DNA of 64,000 bases, from positions 2,914,001-2,978,000 of the forward strand of contig NZ_CP107772.1 of NCBI RefSeq assembly GCF_036345155.1, in the 5' to 3' direction. The translations under genes were made by a program, and so were the position numbers. The notes under the pieces are model-generated. The model ran no database searches. It was given only the letters and a program-made list of their open reading frames with translations, and was not told where the DNA came from. Position 1 is the first letter of the stretch, and each line of letters begins with the position of its first letter. Of the stretch, positions 1 to 8,309 are shown piece after piece. This DNA is from Streptomyces sp. NBC_00582 (GTDB lineage Bacteria; Actinomycetota; Actinomycetes; Streptomycetales; Streptomycetaceae).

Positions 1-1652
1 ATCCGGCCGCCACCGGGGAGAGGGGCGGGGGGTGTGGTCGGGGTGTCGGGTGAGGTGGGGGCAGGAGTCCGGGGGGTGGGAGCCTGGGGGGCGGAGGTCC
101 AGAGGGACAGCTCGGCGTCGCGGGGGCCGTAGGCGGTATGCGATCCGCGGTCGGCTGCATACACCATGCCGGATATCGGATCCGGCACCGGCGGCGGTGC
201 TTCCGGCCCGACCTCCGCCGCTGCCCCGAACACCCGCACCGGATGCCGCTCGTCCCACGCCTCCCATCCCGGATCGCCTGTCGCGACGAACCGCACCCAC
301 GCCGAGTGCATCGCGTCGGCCAGGTCCTGCGGGGCGTCCTCTCCGGCGAGTTTCGCGGATTCCGGGGTGTGGCCGGTGTCGAAGACGAAGCCGAGTTCGA
401 GGGCGTGGCAGGCGCCGAGGCCGGGGCGGAGGGAGGGCCAGGCGAACTCGTAGACGTACGAGGTCCCGGGGCGGGCGTCGGCCAGGCGGTGCATCGGCAG
501 GCGGAGCAGATGATCGGTGACCATCTGGCCGACGATCTCGGCGGTGCCGGCCTCGGGGTGCAGGGTGCGGTAGCCGCGGGGCACCTCGTGGCCGCAGTGG
601 CAGCGGGCCATGGCGCCGGCGAGGGCGACGGCGCCGAGCCGGTCGACGCGTTCGAGCAGTCCGCCCGGCACGAGCCAGAGCCGGTACTCGTCGCGGGTCC
701 AGCCGAGGAGGAGGTCGGCTCCGGGGGCGGCCTCGCCGCCGACGAGGGCTTCGAGCGGGTCACGCGGGACGAGGTCGCCGTCGACGACGATGCCGAAGGC
801 GGGGCCGCCGAGGACGGGGCTGCTGAGACGGCCGACGTCGGCCTGGGTGCGCAGCAGCAGCTCACGGTCGACGGCGGCGAAGGCCTCGGCGGTGGCGGGG
901 ATCTTCAGCCGGGTGGCCGTACGGCGCACCATGCGGCGTACCTTGTCGCGTTCGAAGGTTTCCGGGGGCCCGCTCTGCAGCACGGCCCGCCGGAACAGGC
1001 CCTGGGCCTGCGGGGCGGCGATGAGGGCGCCGACGCTGATGGCGCCGGCGGACTGTCCGGCCAGGGTGACCCTGTCGGGGTCGCCGCCGAAGGCCCCGAT
1101 GGACCGGTGGACCCACTCGAGCGCGGTGAGCTGGTCGCGCAGGCCTGGGTTGGCGGGGGCGTCGGGGAACAACCCGTAGCCCTCGACGCCGAGCCGGTAG
1201 TTGATCGAGACGAAGACGACGCCGTCGCGGGCGAAGTGCCGGCCGTCGTACACGGGCACGGCGGAGGAACCCCTGGTCAGCGCGCCGCCATGGAGCCACA
1301 CCAGGACGGGGAGGCGGGCGCCGGGGCCGGGGTCGGGTGTCCAGACGTTCAGGTTGAGGCAGTCGTCGCCGGGCAGGACGGGGTCGGACAGGTACTGGGC
1401 GAAGGCTTCCGAGTACGGCGGTTTCGGCGGCGTGGGTCCGAAGGCGCCCGCGTCGCGCACCCCGTCCCAGGGCTCGGGCGGCTCGGGCGGCCGGAATCGG
1501 CGGGGGCCGAAGGGGGGTGCCGCGTAGGGGATGCCCCGGAAGACGGCGATGCCGTGCTCGTACCGTCCGCGCACGGCCCCGTAGGGGGTTCCCACGACCG
1601 GGTCGGGGTCCTGCCGGCCTTCAGCCGCGGGGGTCGTCCGGTCTGCCGTCAT
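1..1652 (-). CDS. Type-B carboxylesterase, 3' end cut by the window edge
   Basis: This is an alpha/beta-hydrolase of the carboxylesterase type-B family, which hydrolyses carboxylic esters. The nucleophile is Ser201 in GQSAG. Glu322 (WTRDEYRLW) and His416 (GACHALELGFVF) fit the family acid and base, and GDDCLNLNVW is the family signature. The ATG at 1652 gives the usual N-terminus (TPYGAVRGR). The frame stays open to the left edge. After the usual end of the fold (LSLW, about residue 510) there is a Pro/Thr/Ala-rich tail of at least 30 residues, which is unusual. No signal peptide is visible, so it is probably cytoplasmic. It follows the two lyase-like genes on the same strand, so removal of ester groups from imported oligosaccharides is a plausible but unproven role. 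Confidence 0.88.
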   Translation of the reverse strand, partial: MTADRTTPAAEGRQDPDPVVGTPYGAVRGRYEHGIAVFRGIPYAAPPFGPRRFRPPEPPEPWDGVRDAGAFGPTPPKPPYSEAFAQYLSDPVLPGDDCLNLNVWTPDPGPGARLPVLVWLHGGALTRGSSAVPVYDGRHFARDGVVFVSINYRLGVEGYGLFPDAPANPGLRDQLTALEWVHRSIGAFGGDPDRVTLAGQSAGAISVGALIAAPQAQGLFRRAVLQSGPPETFERDKVRRMVRRTATRLKIPATAEAFAAVDRELLLRTQADVGRLSSPVLGGPAFGIVVDGDLVPRDPLEALVGGEAAPGADLLLGWTRDEYRLWLVPGGLLERVDRLGAVALAGAMARCHCGHEVPRGYRTLHPEAGTAEIVGQMVTDHLLRLPMHRLADARPGTSYVYEFAWPSLRPGLGACHALELGFVFDTGHTPESAKLAGEDAPQDLADAMHSAWVRFVATGDPGWEAWDERHPVRVFGAAAEVGPEAPPPVPDPISGMVYAADRGSHTAYGPRDAELSLWTSAPQAPTPRTPAPTSPDTPTTPPAPLPGGGR

Positions 1653-1675
1653 CTGCCCACCAGCCCTTCGCCGCG

Positions 1676-1732
1676 CTCGTGCACCGGTAGTACCAGAGCA
1701 CCACACCCGGGCGGGGTATTCCGGTGCACGAG
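1676..1732. promoter_or_regulatory. Perfect 12-bp inverted repeat upstream of the carboxylesterase
   Basis: CTCGTGCACCGG (1676-1687) and CCGGTGCACGAG (1721-1732) are exact reverse complements separated by 33 nt. They fill most of the 92-bp gap between the esterase start and the upstream lyase gene. Each arm contains GTGCAC, itself a palindrome. It could be a pair of operator half-sites or an intra-operon RNA stem. No T-tract follows, so a simple terminator is less likely. Confidence 0.5.
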
Positions 1733-1744
1733 CCTGTGACAGGG

Positions 1745-3001
1745 CTATGTGGCGTACAGGAGGGTGCCGAAACCGAGCTGGTCGTAGCCGCCGCTGGTGG
1801 ACCCGTAGTCCCCGCCGCCGCCCTCGGGGGCGACGGAGAGGCACATCCGGGAGATGTACGGGTCGTCGAGGTACAGGCGCCGGTTGTAGTGGTGGTGGAG
1901 CATCGCCCAGACGGGGCGGACCTGGCCCCGGGAGACGGCGGAGATCGCGGTCTGGGACTGCTGGGCGCAGTTCTGTCCGCTGCCCCAGGTGTAGGTCGTG
2001 AAGGGGACGTCGCCGCCGAGGTTGTACTTGGCGACGTACTGGGCGGCCTTCATGAAGCGGCGGCTGTCGTAGGAGTACAGGTCCTCGCCCTGGTTCCAGG
2101 CCATCTCGCAGATCGCGCCCGACTGCCCCATGCCCATGACGGTGTGTCCCTGGTCGCGGCCGGACTCCTGCCACTGGCCGAGCGCGTAACCGTCGTCGTC
2201 GGTGTGCAGGTACGGCACGGCGTGCGCGATCGAGCCGTTGCCCGCCCCGGACTTCAGGTAGGTGACGGCCTGGTCGTACTTGGCGGAGTCCTCGTTGAGG
2301 ATGCCGATGGCCAGGACGGAAGCCGTGTTGCACAGGTCCCAGTTGGCCCAGTAGTTGGTGACGCAGGCGTCGTTGTGGTGGGTCAGGAAGTTGTTGTTGA
2401 GCGGGTAGAAGACGGATTCCATCATGCTCTGGAACGCGGCGAGGTCGAAGGCGTCGTGATCCCGCATGAGCTCGGCGGCGTTGGCGAACTGCCAGCCGTA
2501 GATGCCGGCGGCGAGGAACCGGTCGGCGTTGCCGGTGACCGAAGTCAGCGTTCTCGCCCAGGCGTTGAGAATGTTCGCGGCGCACTGGGCATGGGTCTCG
2601 GTGCCGCCGACGCGCCAGCGCAGGGCGTTCTGGTAGGCGGCGGCGATGTCGTGGTAGAGGAGGCCGTAGTTCTCTCCGGTGCCGCCCCGGACGACGGTGG
2701 CCGTCGCCCGGGGCGTCCAGGTGGACTGCGCGTGGGAGTTGGCGGTCAGCCTGTTCCAGCCGGAGAGCCAGGGTTCGGTGCCCGCGGCGACCCCGACCCT
2801 GGCCCGGTTGAGGTCACCCGCGTTGTGCAGCATGCCCGGGTGGGCGAAGGCGGCGGGCGCGGCGGCGGAGGTGCCGGCCGGCGCGGCGGCCCCCGCGCCG
2901 AGGGCGAGGGCCGCGGTGAGACCTCCGGCGGTCTTGAGCAGAGCGCGGCGGCTCACGTCGTCCGGATGGTGGTGCGGTGGGTGGGGGGAGGTACGGCTCA
3001 T
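1745..3001 (-). CDS. Secreted alginate-lyase-like polysaccharide lyase (418 aa)
   Basis: The protein begins with a twin-arginine signal (SRRALLK, then a hydrophobic stretch ending near residue 45), so Tat export of a folded enzyme is likely. The mature part resembles the all-helical (alpha/alpha) alginate lyase fold: FAHPGMLHNAGDL near the start, AAAYQNALRW, ANILNAWARTL, the Asn-rich NYWANWDL segment, ESGRDQGH and YNLGGDVPF near the end. It is a shorter paralogue of the domain in the neighbour at 3047-6181; both keep HPG(ML)LH, ESGRDQGH and YNLGGDVPF. Beta-elimination on a uronic-acid polymer is the inferred activity. The substrate (alginate, glucuronan or a pectic polymer) cannot be told from sequence alone. 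The ATG at 3001 lies 45 bp after the preceding gene, consistent with one operon. Confidence 0.8.
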   Translation of the reverse strand: MSRTSPHPPHHHPDDVSRRALLKTAGGLTAALALGAGAAAPAGTSAAAPAAFAHPGMLHNAGDLNRARVGVAAGTEPWLSGWNRLTANSHAQSTWTPRATATVVRGGTGENYGLLYHDIAAAYQNALRWRVGGTETHAQCAANILNAWARTLTSVTGNADRFLAAGIYGWQFANAAELMRDHDAFDLAAFQSMMESVFYPLNNNFLTHHNDACVTNYWANWDLCNTASVLAIGILNEDSAKYDQAVTYLKSGAGNGSIAHAVPYLHTDDDGYALGQWQESGRDQGHTVMGMGQSGAICEMAWNQGEDLYSYDSRRFMKAAQYVAKYNLGGDVPFTTYTWGSGQNCAQQSQTAISAVSRGQVRPVWAMLHHHYNRRLYLDDPYISRMCLSVAPEGGGGDYGSTSGGYDQLGFGTLLYAT

Positions 3002-3046
3002 GGGGTGCGGCTCCCATCGTGGGGGACCCGTGGGGGATCCCCGTGT

Positions 3047-6000
3047 CTACGGCGAGGTGACGATCACCTCGCCGAACCGTGCGGTGGCGAGGGCCGTCTG
3101 GCTGCGGGAGCAGACCACCAGGCCCACGTGGTAGGGGGCGTCACCGAAGGTGGGGACCGAGCCCTCGGCGAGGGGGGTCCAGGTGACGCCGTCGTCGGTG
3201 GAGACGGAGGCGGCGAAGGCGGTCCCGGTGCGCTTCAGCCGCACTAGGAGGGGAAGTGGGACGGTGGTCGTCCCGGAGAAGACCGAGGCGCCTGCCACCG
3301 TCGGCCGCAGCATGAGCGCGGCGATGCTGCCGCCGGTGACGATCACTCCGGCCGCCTGGTCGAACGGTGAGAGGGACTTGGTCATCAACAGCCCCACCCG
3401 GTCCGCCGTGGCGCCGTCACGGGAGAGCAGCCGGGCGGTGATCTCACAGTCCCCGGTGACGGTGCGCCGGACGAACTGTCCTGTCATTCCTTGTGAGTTG
3501 ACGTTGAGATCGACGCCCGCACCGCTGACGGCGAAGGTCCCGTCGTCGAAGGTGGTGCTGCCGGGGGTGAGGACGGCGACGACTCCGAGGGTGCCGTGGT
3601 CCCTCCGGTCGAGGATCACGTCCCCGAGGTCGCCGCTGGTCCACGGTTGCGGAAGGTCCGCGGGCGGCGCGTCCGCGGAGACGGTCGCCTCGCCCGCCGG
3701 GTCGGTGGGCGTCGGGGCGACGACACTGATCCGGTCCGAACGGGGGCCGCTGCCCGCGCAGTTGGTTTTGGCCACGGCGTAGTGGTAGGTGGTGCCGGGT
3801 GTGCCGGTCGCGTCGGTGTACCGGATACGGGTGCCGAAACCGACCGGGCCGACGGTGGTGGCGAGGGCGCGGTAGGGGCCGTGGGGGCGGGCGGCGCGCA
3901 GGACCGTGTAGCGGGCGGAGAGGTCGGGGTCGGTCCAGGTGAGCCGGACGCCGTCGGTGTCGGGGGTGGCGCGCAGGTCGGTGGCGGTGCGGGTGGGACG
4001 GGGGGTGCGCCAGACGTCTCCGGCGGGGCCGGTCACGCTCACGTTGTCGAAGGCGCCGGTGCCGGTTTCGGCGTAGTCCTGGTCGACGCCGAGGGACGAG
4101 GTGAGGGCGAGGCCGGCGTAGGCAAGGTGCGGTATACCGTCAACCTCGGTCGTACCGACGACCGTCCACTGCATACCGTCGGCGGAGAGGGAGCCGGTGA
4201 ACCGCCTCCCCTTACGGGTCACCCGCACCCAGTACGGGGCCCGCAGCCGGTATCCGTCCCCCGCCCCCTCCACGTACGGCGCTTCGAGCGGTGTCGCCGA
4301 CTCGGGCAGCAGACCGAGGTTGGAGATCGGGAACGCGGCCTTGGTGGTGATCGCCTCCTGCTGGGACGGGGGCACGGGCGTGCTGCCGGTGGCGGAGAGG
4401 GCGGCGCCGGCGGACGGTCGTACGGTCCACACTCCGCTCCAGGTGTGCAGCGGCAGGCCCTGGACGAGCATCGAGGCGTGCGGCGCGGCGGCGTCGAGGG
4501 AGGCGCGGACGGTGACGCCGATCTTGGAGTACTGGGAGCTGAGCGGCCAGACGATCCGGGCGGTGACCGTGCCGTCGCCGCGCAGCGGGAGGTGGGCGAG
4601 GCGGTAGGTGTCGGCGGTACCGCTCGCCTCCAGGACGAACCGTTCGCCGTCGAACACGGCCGAGCCGGGGATGCGCACGGTGCCGGTGTCGGCGGTCGCC
4701 CAGGGGGCGGGCAGGCCGGCGGCGGCCGAGGCGATGGCCGAGGCGGCGCTGCCGCCGAGGGAGTTCGTGGCGGTGACGGTGTAGTGGTAGGTCCGGCCGG
4801 GGTGTCCGCTGTCGTCCGTATGCGATGTTCCGTCGACCGTCGGCGCGATCTCCTCGTAGGGCCCCTCGGGGCAGGTGGCCCGGCGGACCGTGTACGTGCT
4901 CGCCCACGCCGACGGCAGCCAGCTCACGGTGACGCCCCTGTCGCCGCCGACCGCGGTGACCCCCGCGGGGGCGGTCGGCGGGGTGGGCGAGGGTGCGGTG
5001 GCGCCGGCGTAGGTGAGGGTGCCGAAACCGGGCAGGTCGTCGTTGCCGCCCTCGATGACGCGGGTGCCGCCGGCGCCCCGGAAGACGGCGGCCTCGGTCT
5101 GCGGGGCGTCGAGGCCGCGGACGCCGGTGTAGTGGGCGTAGTACATCTCGTAGATCGGGGGGAGGGTGCCGCGGGCGGTCGCGGAGACGGTGGTCTTGAG
5201 GTATTTGCCGGTGCGGTCGAGGTCGGGCGTGAAGGGGACGTCGCCGCCGAGGTTGTAGCGGGCGGCGTACTCGGCGCCCGCGAGGACGCGGTGGTCGTCG
5301 TCACCCCACAGGTCGACGCCCTGGTTCCAGGCGACCTGGGCGGCGTCGCCCAGGAGCCCGACGGCGAGTTGTTCGTGGCCCTGGTCGCGGCCGGACTCCT
5401 GGCCCTGGCCGGCGGGGGTGACGATGCGGTGCGGGACGCTGCCGTTGCCGGTGCCGGCGGCGGCGTAGCGCAGGGCGTCCTCGAAGAGGGTGCGTTCCTC
5501 GCAGAACACGGCGATGGCGAGGACGGACTGGAGGGCGGTCAGGTCCCAGTTGCCGTTGGCGTAGAGCATGTAGCCGGAGATCGCCGGATACCACACGTCG
5601 AGGAACGAGCGTTCGCAGCGGGCGATGTCGGAGTCCGTCCAGCCGTCGTAGCCGGTGTGGCGCAGGAGTTCGGCGGCGTTGGCGAGCTTGAAGGCCTGGA
5701 GTCCGGCGCCGAGGGGGCCGTCGGCGCCGGTGACCATGGTGAGGGAGGCGGACCAGGCGTTGAGGATGTCGCGGGCCTTGTCGGCGTGGGCGCGTTCGCC
5801 GGTGAGGGACCAGACGAGGGCGTTCTGGTAGGCGGCGGCGCAGTCGGCGACGGCCTGGTTCTGGAAGTTGGCGGGGCCGCGGCCCCAGGAGGTGATCTGG
5901 CCGGTGTTCAGGATGGTGTATGCGGTCTTCGATCGACTGTGTGCGGTCAGCGCGAGAAAACCTTCGTAGACAGGCGATTGTCTACCGTCGACCGCCGCCT

Positions 6001-6181
6001 TCATCCGCGCGAGATCGGCCGCGCTGTGCAGCAGCCCGGGGTGGGTGAAGGTGAAGGCCGGCCCGCTCTCCGTCCCGTCCGCCGCCGCGTGGGCCTCGGG
6101 CGGGAACAGGGTGCCCGCGCCCCCGGCGAGCAGCAGTGCCGTGGAGGACTTCAGGAGGCCGCGGCGGCTGAGGGGGCTCAC
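3047..6181 (-). CDS. Multidomain secreted alginate-lyase-like protein with FN3 modules (1,044 aa)
   Basis: The start is a GTG (6181-6179) that overlaps the TGA of the upstream GH28 gene as GTGA, so the two genes are probably translationally coupled. The N-terminus is a Tat signal (SRRGLLK, ending in AHAAAD). Residues about 45-390 form an alginate-lyase-like domain (HPGLLHSAADL, ANFQNQAVADCAAAYQNAL, ESGRDQGH, YNLGGDVPF). A fibronectin-III-like module follows (about 400-490, ending in TYHYTVTATNS). Next is a beta-sandwich region resembling concanavalin/DUF1349-type domains (about 495-680), a second FN3-like module (about 685-785) and a second beta-sandwich to the C-terminus. The two FN3/sandwich pairs look like an internal duplication. 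The protein probably binds and cleaves an extracellular uronate polymer; the substrate is not known. Confidence 0.82.
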   Translation of the reverse strand: MSPLSRRGLLKSSTALLLAGGAGTLFPPEAHAAADGTESGPAFTFTHPGLLHSAADLARMKAAVDGRQSPVYEGFLALTAHSRSKTAYTILNTGQITSWGRGPANFQNQAVADCAAAYQNALVWSLTGERAHADKARDILNAWSASLTMVTGADGPLGAGLQAFKLANAAELLRHTGYDGWTDSDIARCERSFLDVWYPAISGYMLYANGNWDLTALQSVLAIAVFCEERTLFEDALRYAAAGTGNGSVPHRIVTPAGQGQESGRDQGHEQLAVGLLGDAAQVAWNQGVDLWGDDDHRVLAGAEYAARYNLGGDVPFTPDLDRTGKYLKTTVSATARGTLPPIYEMYYAHYTGVRGLDAPQTEAAVFRGAGGTRVIEGGNDDLPGFGTLTYAGATAPSPTPPTAPAGVTAVGGDRGVTVSWLPSAWASTYTVRRATCPEGPYEEIAPTVDGTSHTDDSGHPGRTYHYTVTATNSLGGSAASAIASAAAGLPAPWATADTGTVRIPGSAVFDGERFVLEASGTADTYRLAHLPLRGDGTVTARIVWPLSSQYSKIGVTVRASLDAAAPHASMLVQGLPLHTWSGVWTVRPSAGAALSATGSTPVPPSQQEAITTKAAFPISNLGLLPESATPLEAPYVEGAGDGYRLRAPYWVRVTRKGRRFTGSLSADGMQWTVVGTTEVDGIPHLAYAGLALTSSLGVDQDYAETGTGAFDNVSVTGPAGDVWRTPRPTRTATDLRATPDTDGVRLTWTDPDLSARYTVLRAARPHGPYRALATTVGPVGFGTRIRYTDATGTPGTTYHYAVAKTNCAGSGPRSDRISVVAPTPTDPAGEATVSADAPPADLPQPWTSGDLGDVILDRRDHGTLGVVAVLTPGSTTFDDGTFAVSGAGVDLNVNSQGMTGQFVRRTVTGDCEITARLLSRDGATADRVGLLMTKSLSPFDQAAGVIVTGGSIAALMLRPTVAGASVFSGTTTVPLPLLVRLKRTGTAFAASVSTDDGVTWTPLAEGSVPTFGDAPYHVGLVVCSRSQTALATARFGEVIVTSP

Positions 6182-7704
6182 TGGGCGGCTGCCTCGGCCT
6201 CGGCGGTCGTGAGGAACCTCAGGTTCGTCACGTGTTCGTTGGAGAACCACTGGATGGCGTCGGTGGTGTAGTACCAGGTGGGTTTCCTCATCGAGTCGGC
6301 GATGACGACCCCGTTGATCACCAGGTTCTCGAAGGTGACGTTCTTGATGGCGTGGTCGGCGTCGTAGCCGAGGAAGAGCGAGGGGTTGGCGTGGGTGCCG
6401 GTGTAGGTGAGGTTCTTGATGTAGACGTTCTCGATGCCGCGGCCGACCGAGGTGTTGTATTTCGTGTTGTACATGACCTTCATGTAGAGGACCTGGCCCC
6501 AGCGGAAGTCCTCGATCCGTACGTCCTCGATGCGTACGTTCCTGATCAGGTTGGAGTCGCCGGGGTTGAGGGCGATACAGCCCTGGTAATTCATCTGGGG
6601 TTCGCGGTGGTCGAGGATGTCGATGTTCTTGATGAGCAGGTTCTCGATGACTTCGGGGGCGTCGGTGTTGCCGTGGGTGCCGATGTTGACGGGGTGGGCG
6701 ACGTCGGCCCACAGGGTGCAGTTCTGGACGGTGATGTCGCGGGTGTCGCCGTAGTAGTCCCAGCGGTGGGCGTAGATGGCGACGCAGTCGTCGGAGTTGC
6801 GCAGGAAGCAGCCGTCGAGGACGACGTCGCCGGAGGAGAAGATGTCGATGCCGTCGCCGTTGCCCTTGGAGCTGAAGCCGCGGACCTTCTTCATGCGGAC
6901 GTTGCGGGCCTCGCCGAGGGTGGTGATGTAGTTCCCGGGGTTCATGATGATGACGTCCTCGACGCGGATGTTCGTGCTGCCCTCGCACAGCACGCCCTGG
7001 CCGGGGCTCGCCCAGATCATGCCGTGGCCCTTGAGGGCCGCCTTCTCCACGTCCTTGAAGAGGACCGTCGCCTTCAGCACCGCGCCGCCGGCGAGGTGGA
7101 CGGTCTTGCCGCTGGGGACGGTGAGGGTGCCTCCGGTGACGGTGTGCAGGCCGGGGCCGAAGTAGATGACGTCGGGGTCGTCGGCCGCGCACGCGTGGTG
7201 GTCGACGTGGTTGGTGATGACGTGCAGGCAGTCGAAGATCTCGTCGTTGATCTGGACGACCAGGTCCTTGGGCTCGTCGAGTGTGAACACCAGCGTGTCG
7301 CCCCCGAGTTCGGGCGTGATGCCGTACGAGTCCGGTCTCACCCGGGCTGTGGTGGTGCCGCCCTTGAGGTAGGTCACCTCGATCTCGACCGAGCCCTGGA
7401 AGTCGAAGTACACCATCGAGGAGTTGTAGACCTTGCCCGAACCGGTGGTGGGGTTGATCTCCTCGAGCTGCGGCCGGTAGACGTCGAGGGTCTGCCATGC
7501 GCCGTCGGGAGCGGTGCGGACCCGGACCCTGAAGCTGGTGTTGGTGGGCACGGCGGCGGGGCGCGGGTAGGTGACCAGCTTCGGGGCGGACAGGTCGTCG
7601 TCCGCGTGCGCCGCCGTGGCCGTCAGGCCGCCGGACAGTCCGGCGGCGAGCGCGGTGGCTCCGACGGCCTGGAGGGCGGTGCGGCGGGACAGGGGCGTAT
7701 CCAT
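6178..7704 (-). CDS. Secreted GH28-like beta-helix glycosidase (508 aa)
   Basis: The ATG at 7704 is chosen because AAGGAG lies 8 nt upstream and a Tat signal follows at once (SRRTALQ, hydrophobic stretch, AAHAD near residue 34). The body is a right-handed beta-helix of the polygalacturonase (GH28) type. The acidic motifs NGDGID (about 282-287) and SDDCV (about 304-308) match the catalytic Asp residues of the family, and VNIGTHGNT resembles its GHG region. The helix repeats (VEDVIIMNPGN, ITVQNCTLW, VRIEDVRIEDF) run to the C-terminus. GH28 members hydrolyse galacturonan, xylogalacturonan or rhamnogalacturonan; the exact bond is not predictable here. It heads the leftward set and its promoter region holds an 18-bp palindrome. 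Confidence 0.87.
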   Translation of the reverse strand: MDTPLSRRTALQAVGATALAAGLSGGLTATAAHADDDLSAPKLVTYPRPAAVPTNTSFRVRVRTAPDGAWQTLDVYRPQLEEINPTTGSGKVYNSSMVYFDFQGSVEIEVTYLKGGTTTARVRPDSYGITPELGGDTLVFTLDEPKDLVVQINDEIFDCLHVITNHVDHHACAADDPDVIYFGPGLHTVTGGTLTVPSGKTVHLAGGAVLKATVLFKDVEKAALKGHGMIWASPGQGVLCEGSTNIRVEDVIIMNPGNYITTLGEARNVRMKKVRGFSSKGNGDGIDIFSSGDVVLDGCFLRNSDDCVAIYAHRWDYYGDTRDITVQNCTLWADVAHPVNIGTHGNTDAPEVIENLLIKNIDILDHREPQMNYQGCIALNPGDSNLIRNVRIEDVRIEDFRWGQVLYMKVMYNTKYNTSVGRGIENVYIKNLTYTGTHANPSLFLGYDADHAIKNVTFENLVINGVVIADSMRKPTWYYTTDAIQWFSNEHVTNLRFLTTAEAEAAAQ

Positions 7705-7837
7705 GCGTGACTCCTTGCGACAGGGCAGAGGGGCGGGGGAAACGGTTACCGGGTGGCGACGGTTCGCGTGGGAGACGGACGGCGTCGCCCGGGGCTGACG
7801 ACGTCGCCGGGAAGTGGGGAGCGACGGGCGGCAACCG

Positions 7838-7855
7838 ATGGCAACCGGTTGCCAT
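7838..7855. promoter_or_regulatory. LacI-type operator upstream of the GH28 gene
   Basis: ATGGCAACCGGTTGCCAT is a perfect 18-bp palindrome centred on CG, the typical architecture of LacI/PurR-family operators. It lies 134 bp before the GH28 ATG. Its AACCGGTT core recurs before the binding-protein gene. The regulator at 14830-15873 is the obvious candidate ligand. Confidence 0.7.
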
Positions 7856-7909
7856 GAGCAGGTGGCCAGAGCTTGGGCCGCTCGGCGGGGCACGTCAAGG
7901 GCCCTCGCG

Positions 7910-7924
7910 GAGTTTCGAAAACTC
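7910..7924. promoter_or_regulatory. Dyad GAGTTT-N3-AAACTC in the divergent region
   Basis: Six-base perfect arms with a CGA spacer. The TTTCGAAA core differs from the AACCGGTT/AAGCGCTT operator cores, so it may be a site for a second regulator or chance. Confidence 0.35.
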
Positions 7925-8263
7925 TGCGCACGGGCGGCCAACGAGCCCACGCCACCCGCCAGCTGTGCGCCGGCATCCTTGCGCACCCCTTCTGAGCTGC
8001 GCACAGTCCTGGATCGGGCCCGAGCGGCACCACCGCCCAGCACCCTTCGCCCCGCCCCTGTCACTCGGCCCGACTTTCGGAGGCGCCCCGGCAATCGGTC
8101 GCGGCCGCCCGACCGCCGCACCGCGATCACAGGCGTCTCCCCATTCCTCCCCGGGTGCCAACAACCGCCCTGTAATGGCCTTTTATCGAGGAAACCGCCC
8201 GAAAGATTTCCCCCGGAGTGATCAGCCCCGACCGATTGACCCTGCATCCGAGGCGGACCTACG

Positions 8264-8293
8264 GTAGAAACGCTTTCAGAAAACGTTTCCTAC
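8264..8293. promoter_or_regulatory. Operator cluster immediately upstream of the hydroxyacid dehydrogenase
   Basis: GAAACG (8267-8272) and CGTTTC (8284-8289) are inverted with an 11-nt spacer. Within the block, GAAA-CGC-TTTC (8267-8277) and AAACGTTT (8281-8288) are each palindromic. The block ends 8 nt before the Shine-Dalgarno, so bound repressor would sit across or just after the promoter. Confidence 0.6.
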
Positions 8294-8309
8294 GCTTCCC
8301 AGGAGAGTC

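Larger units (their letters stand above)
7705..8309. promoter_or_regulatory. 605-bp divergent control region between GH28 and dehydrogenase genes
   Basis: No convincing gene is present. The region carries an 18-bp perfect palindrome at 7838-7855, a GAGTTT-CGA-AAACTC dyad at 7910-7924 and an operator cluster at 8264-8293 next to the dehydrogenase Shine-Dalgarno AGGAG (8301-8305). The sequence GAAACGGTTACC near 7738-7749, in the GH28 leader, resembles one operator half. Short open frames here are of poor quality and overlap the palindromes. Confidence 0.7.

Noticed and set aside
138..1739. Long plus-strand frame opposite the carboxylesterase
   Set aside because: Gly/Ala/Val-rich composition without family motifs; it is the antisense image of a gene with intact esterase residues.
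3047..7855. A single 1,602-residue minus-strand reading frame running from upstream of the GH28 gene into the alginate-lyase-like gene
   Set aside because: Its first 558 codons are an Arg/His/Pro-rich out-of-frame image of the GH28 gene. A Tat signal and a GTGA overlap mark the true start at 6181.
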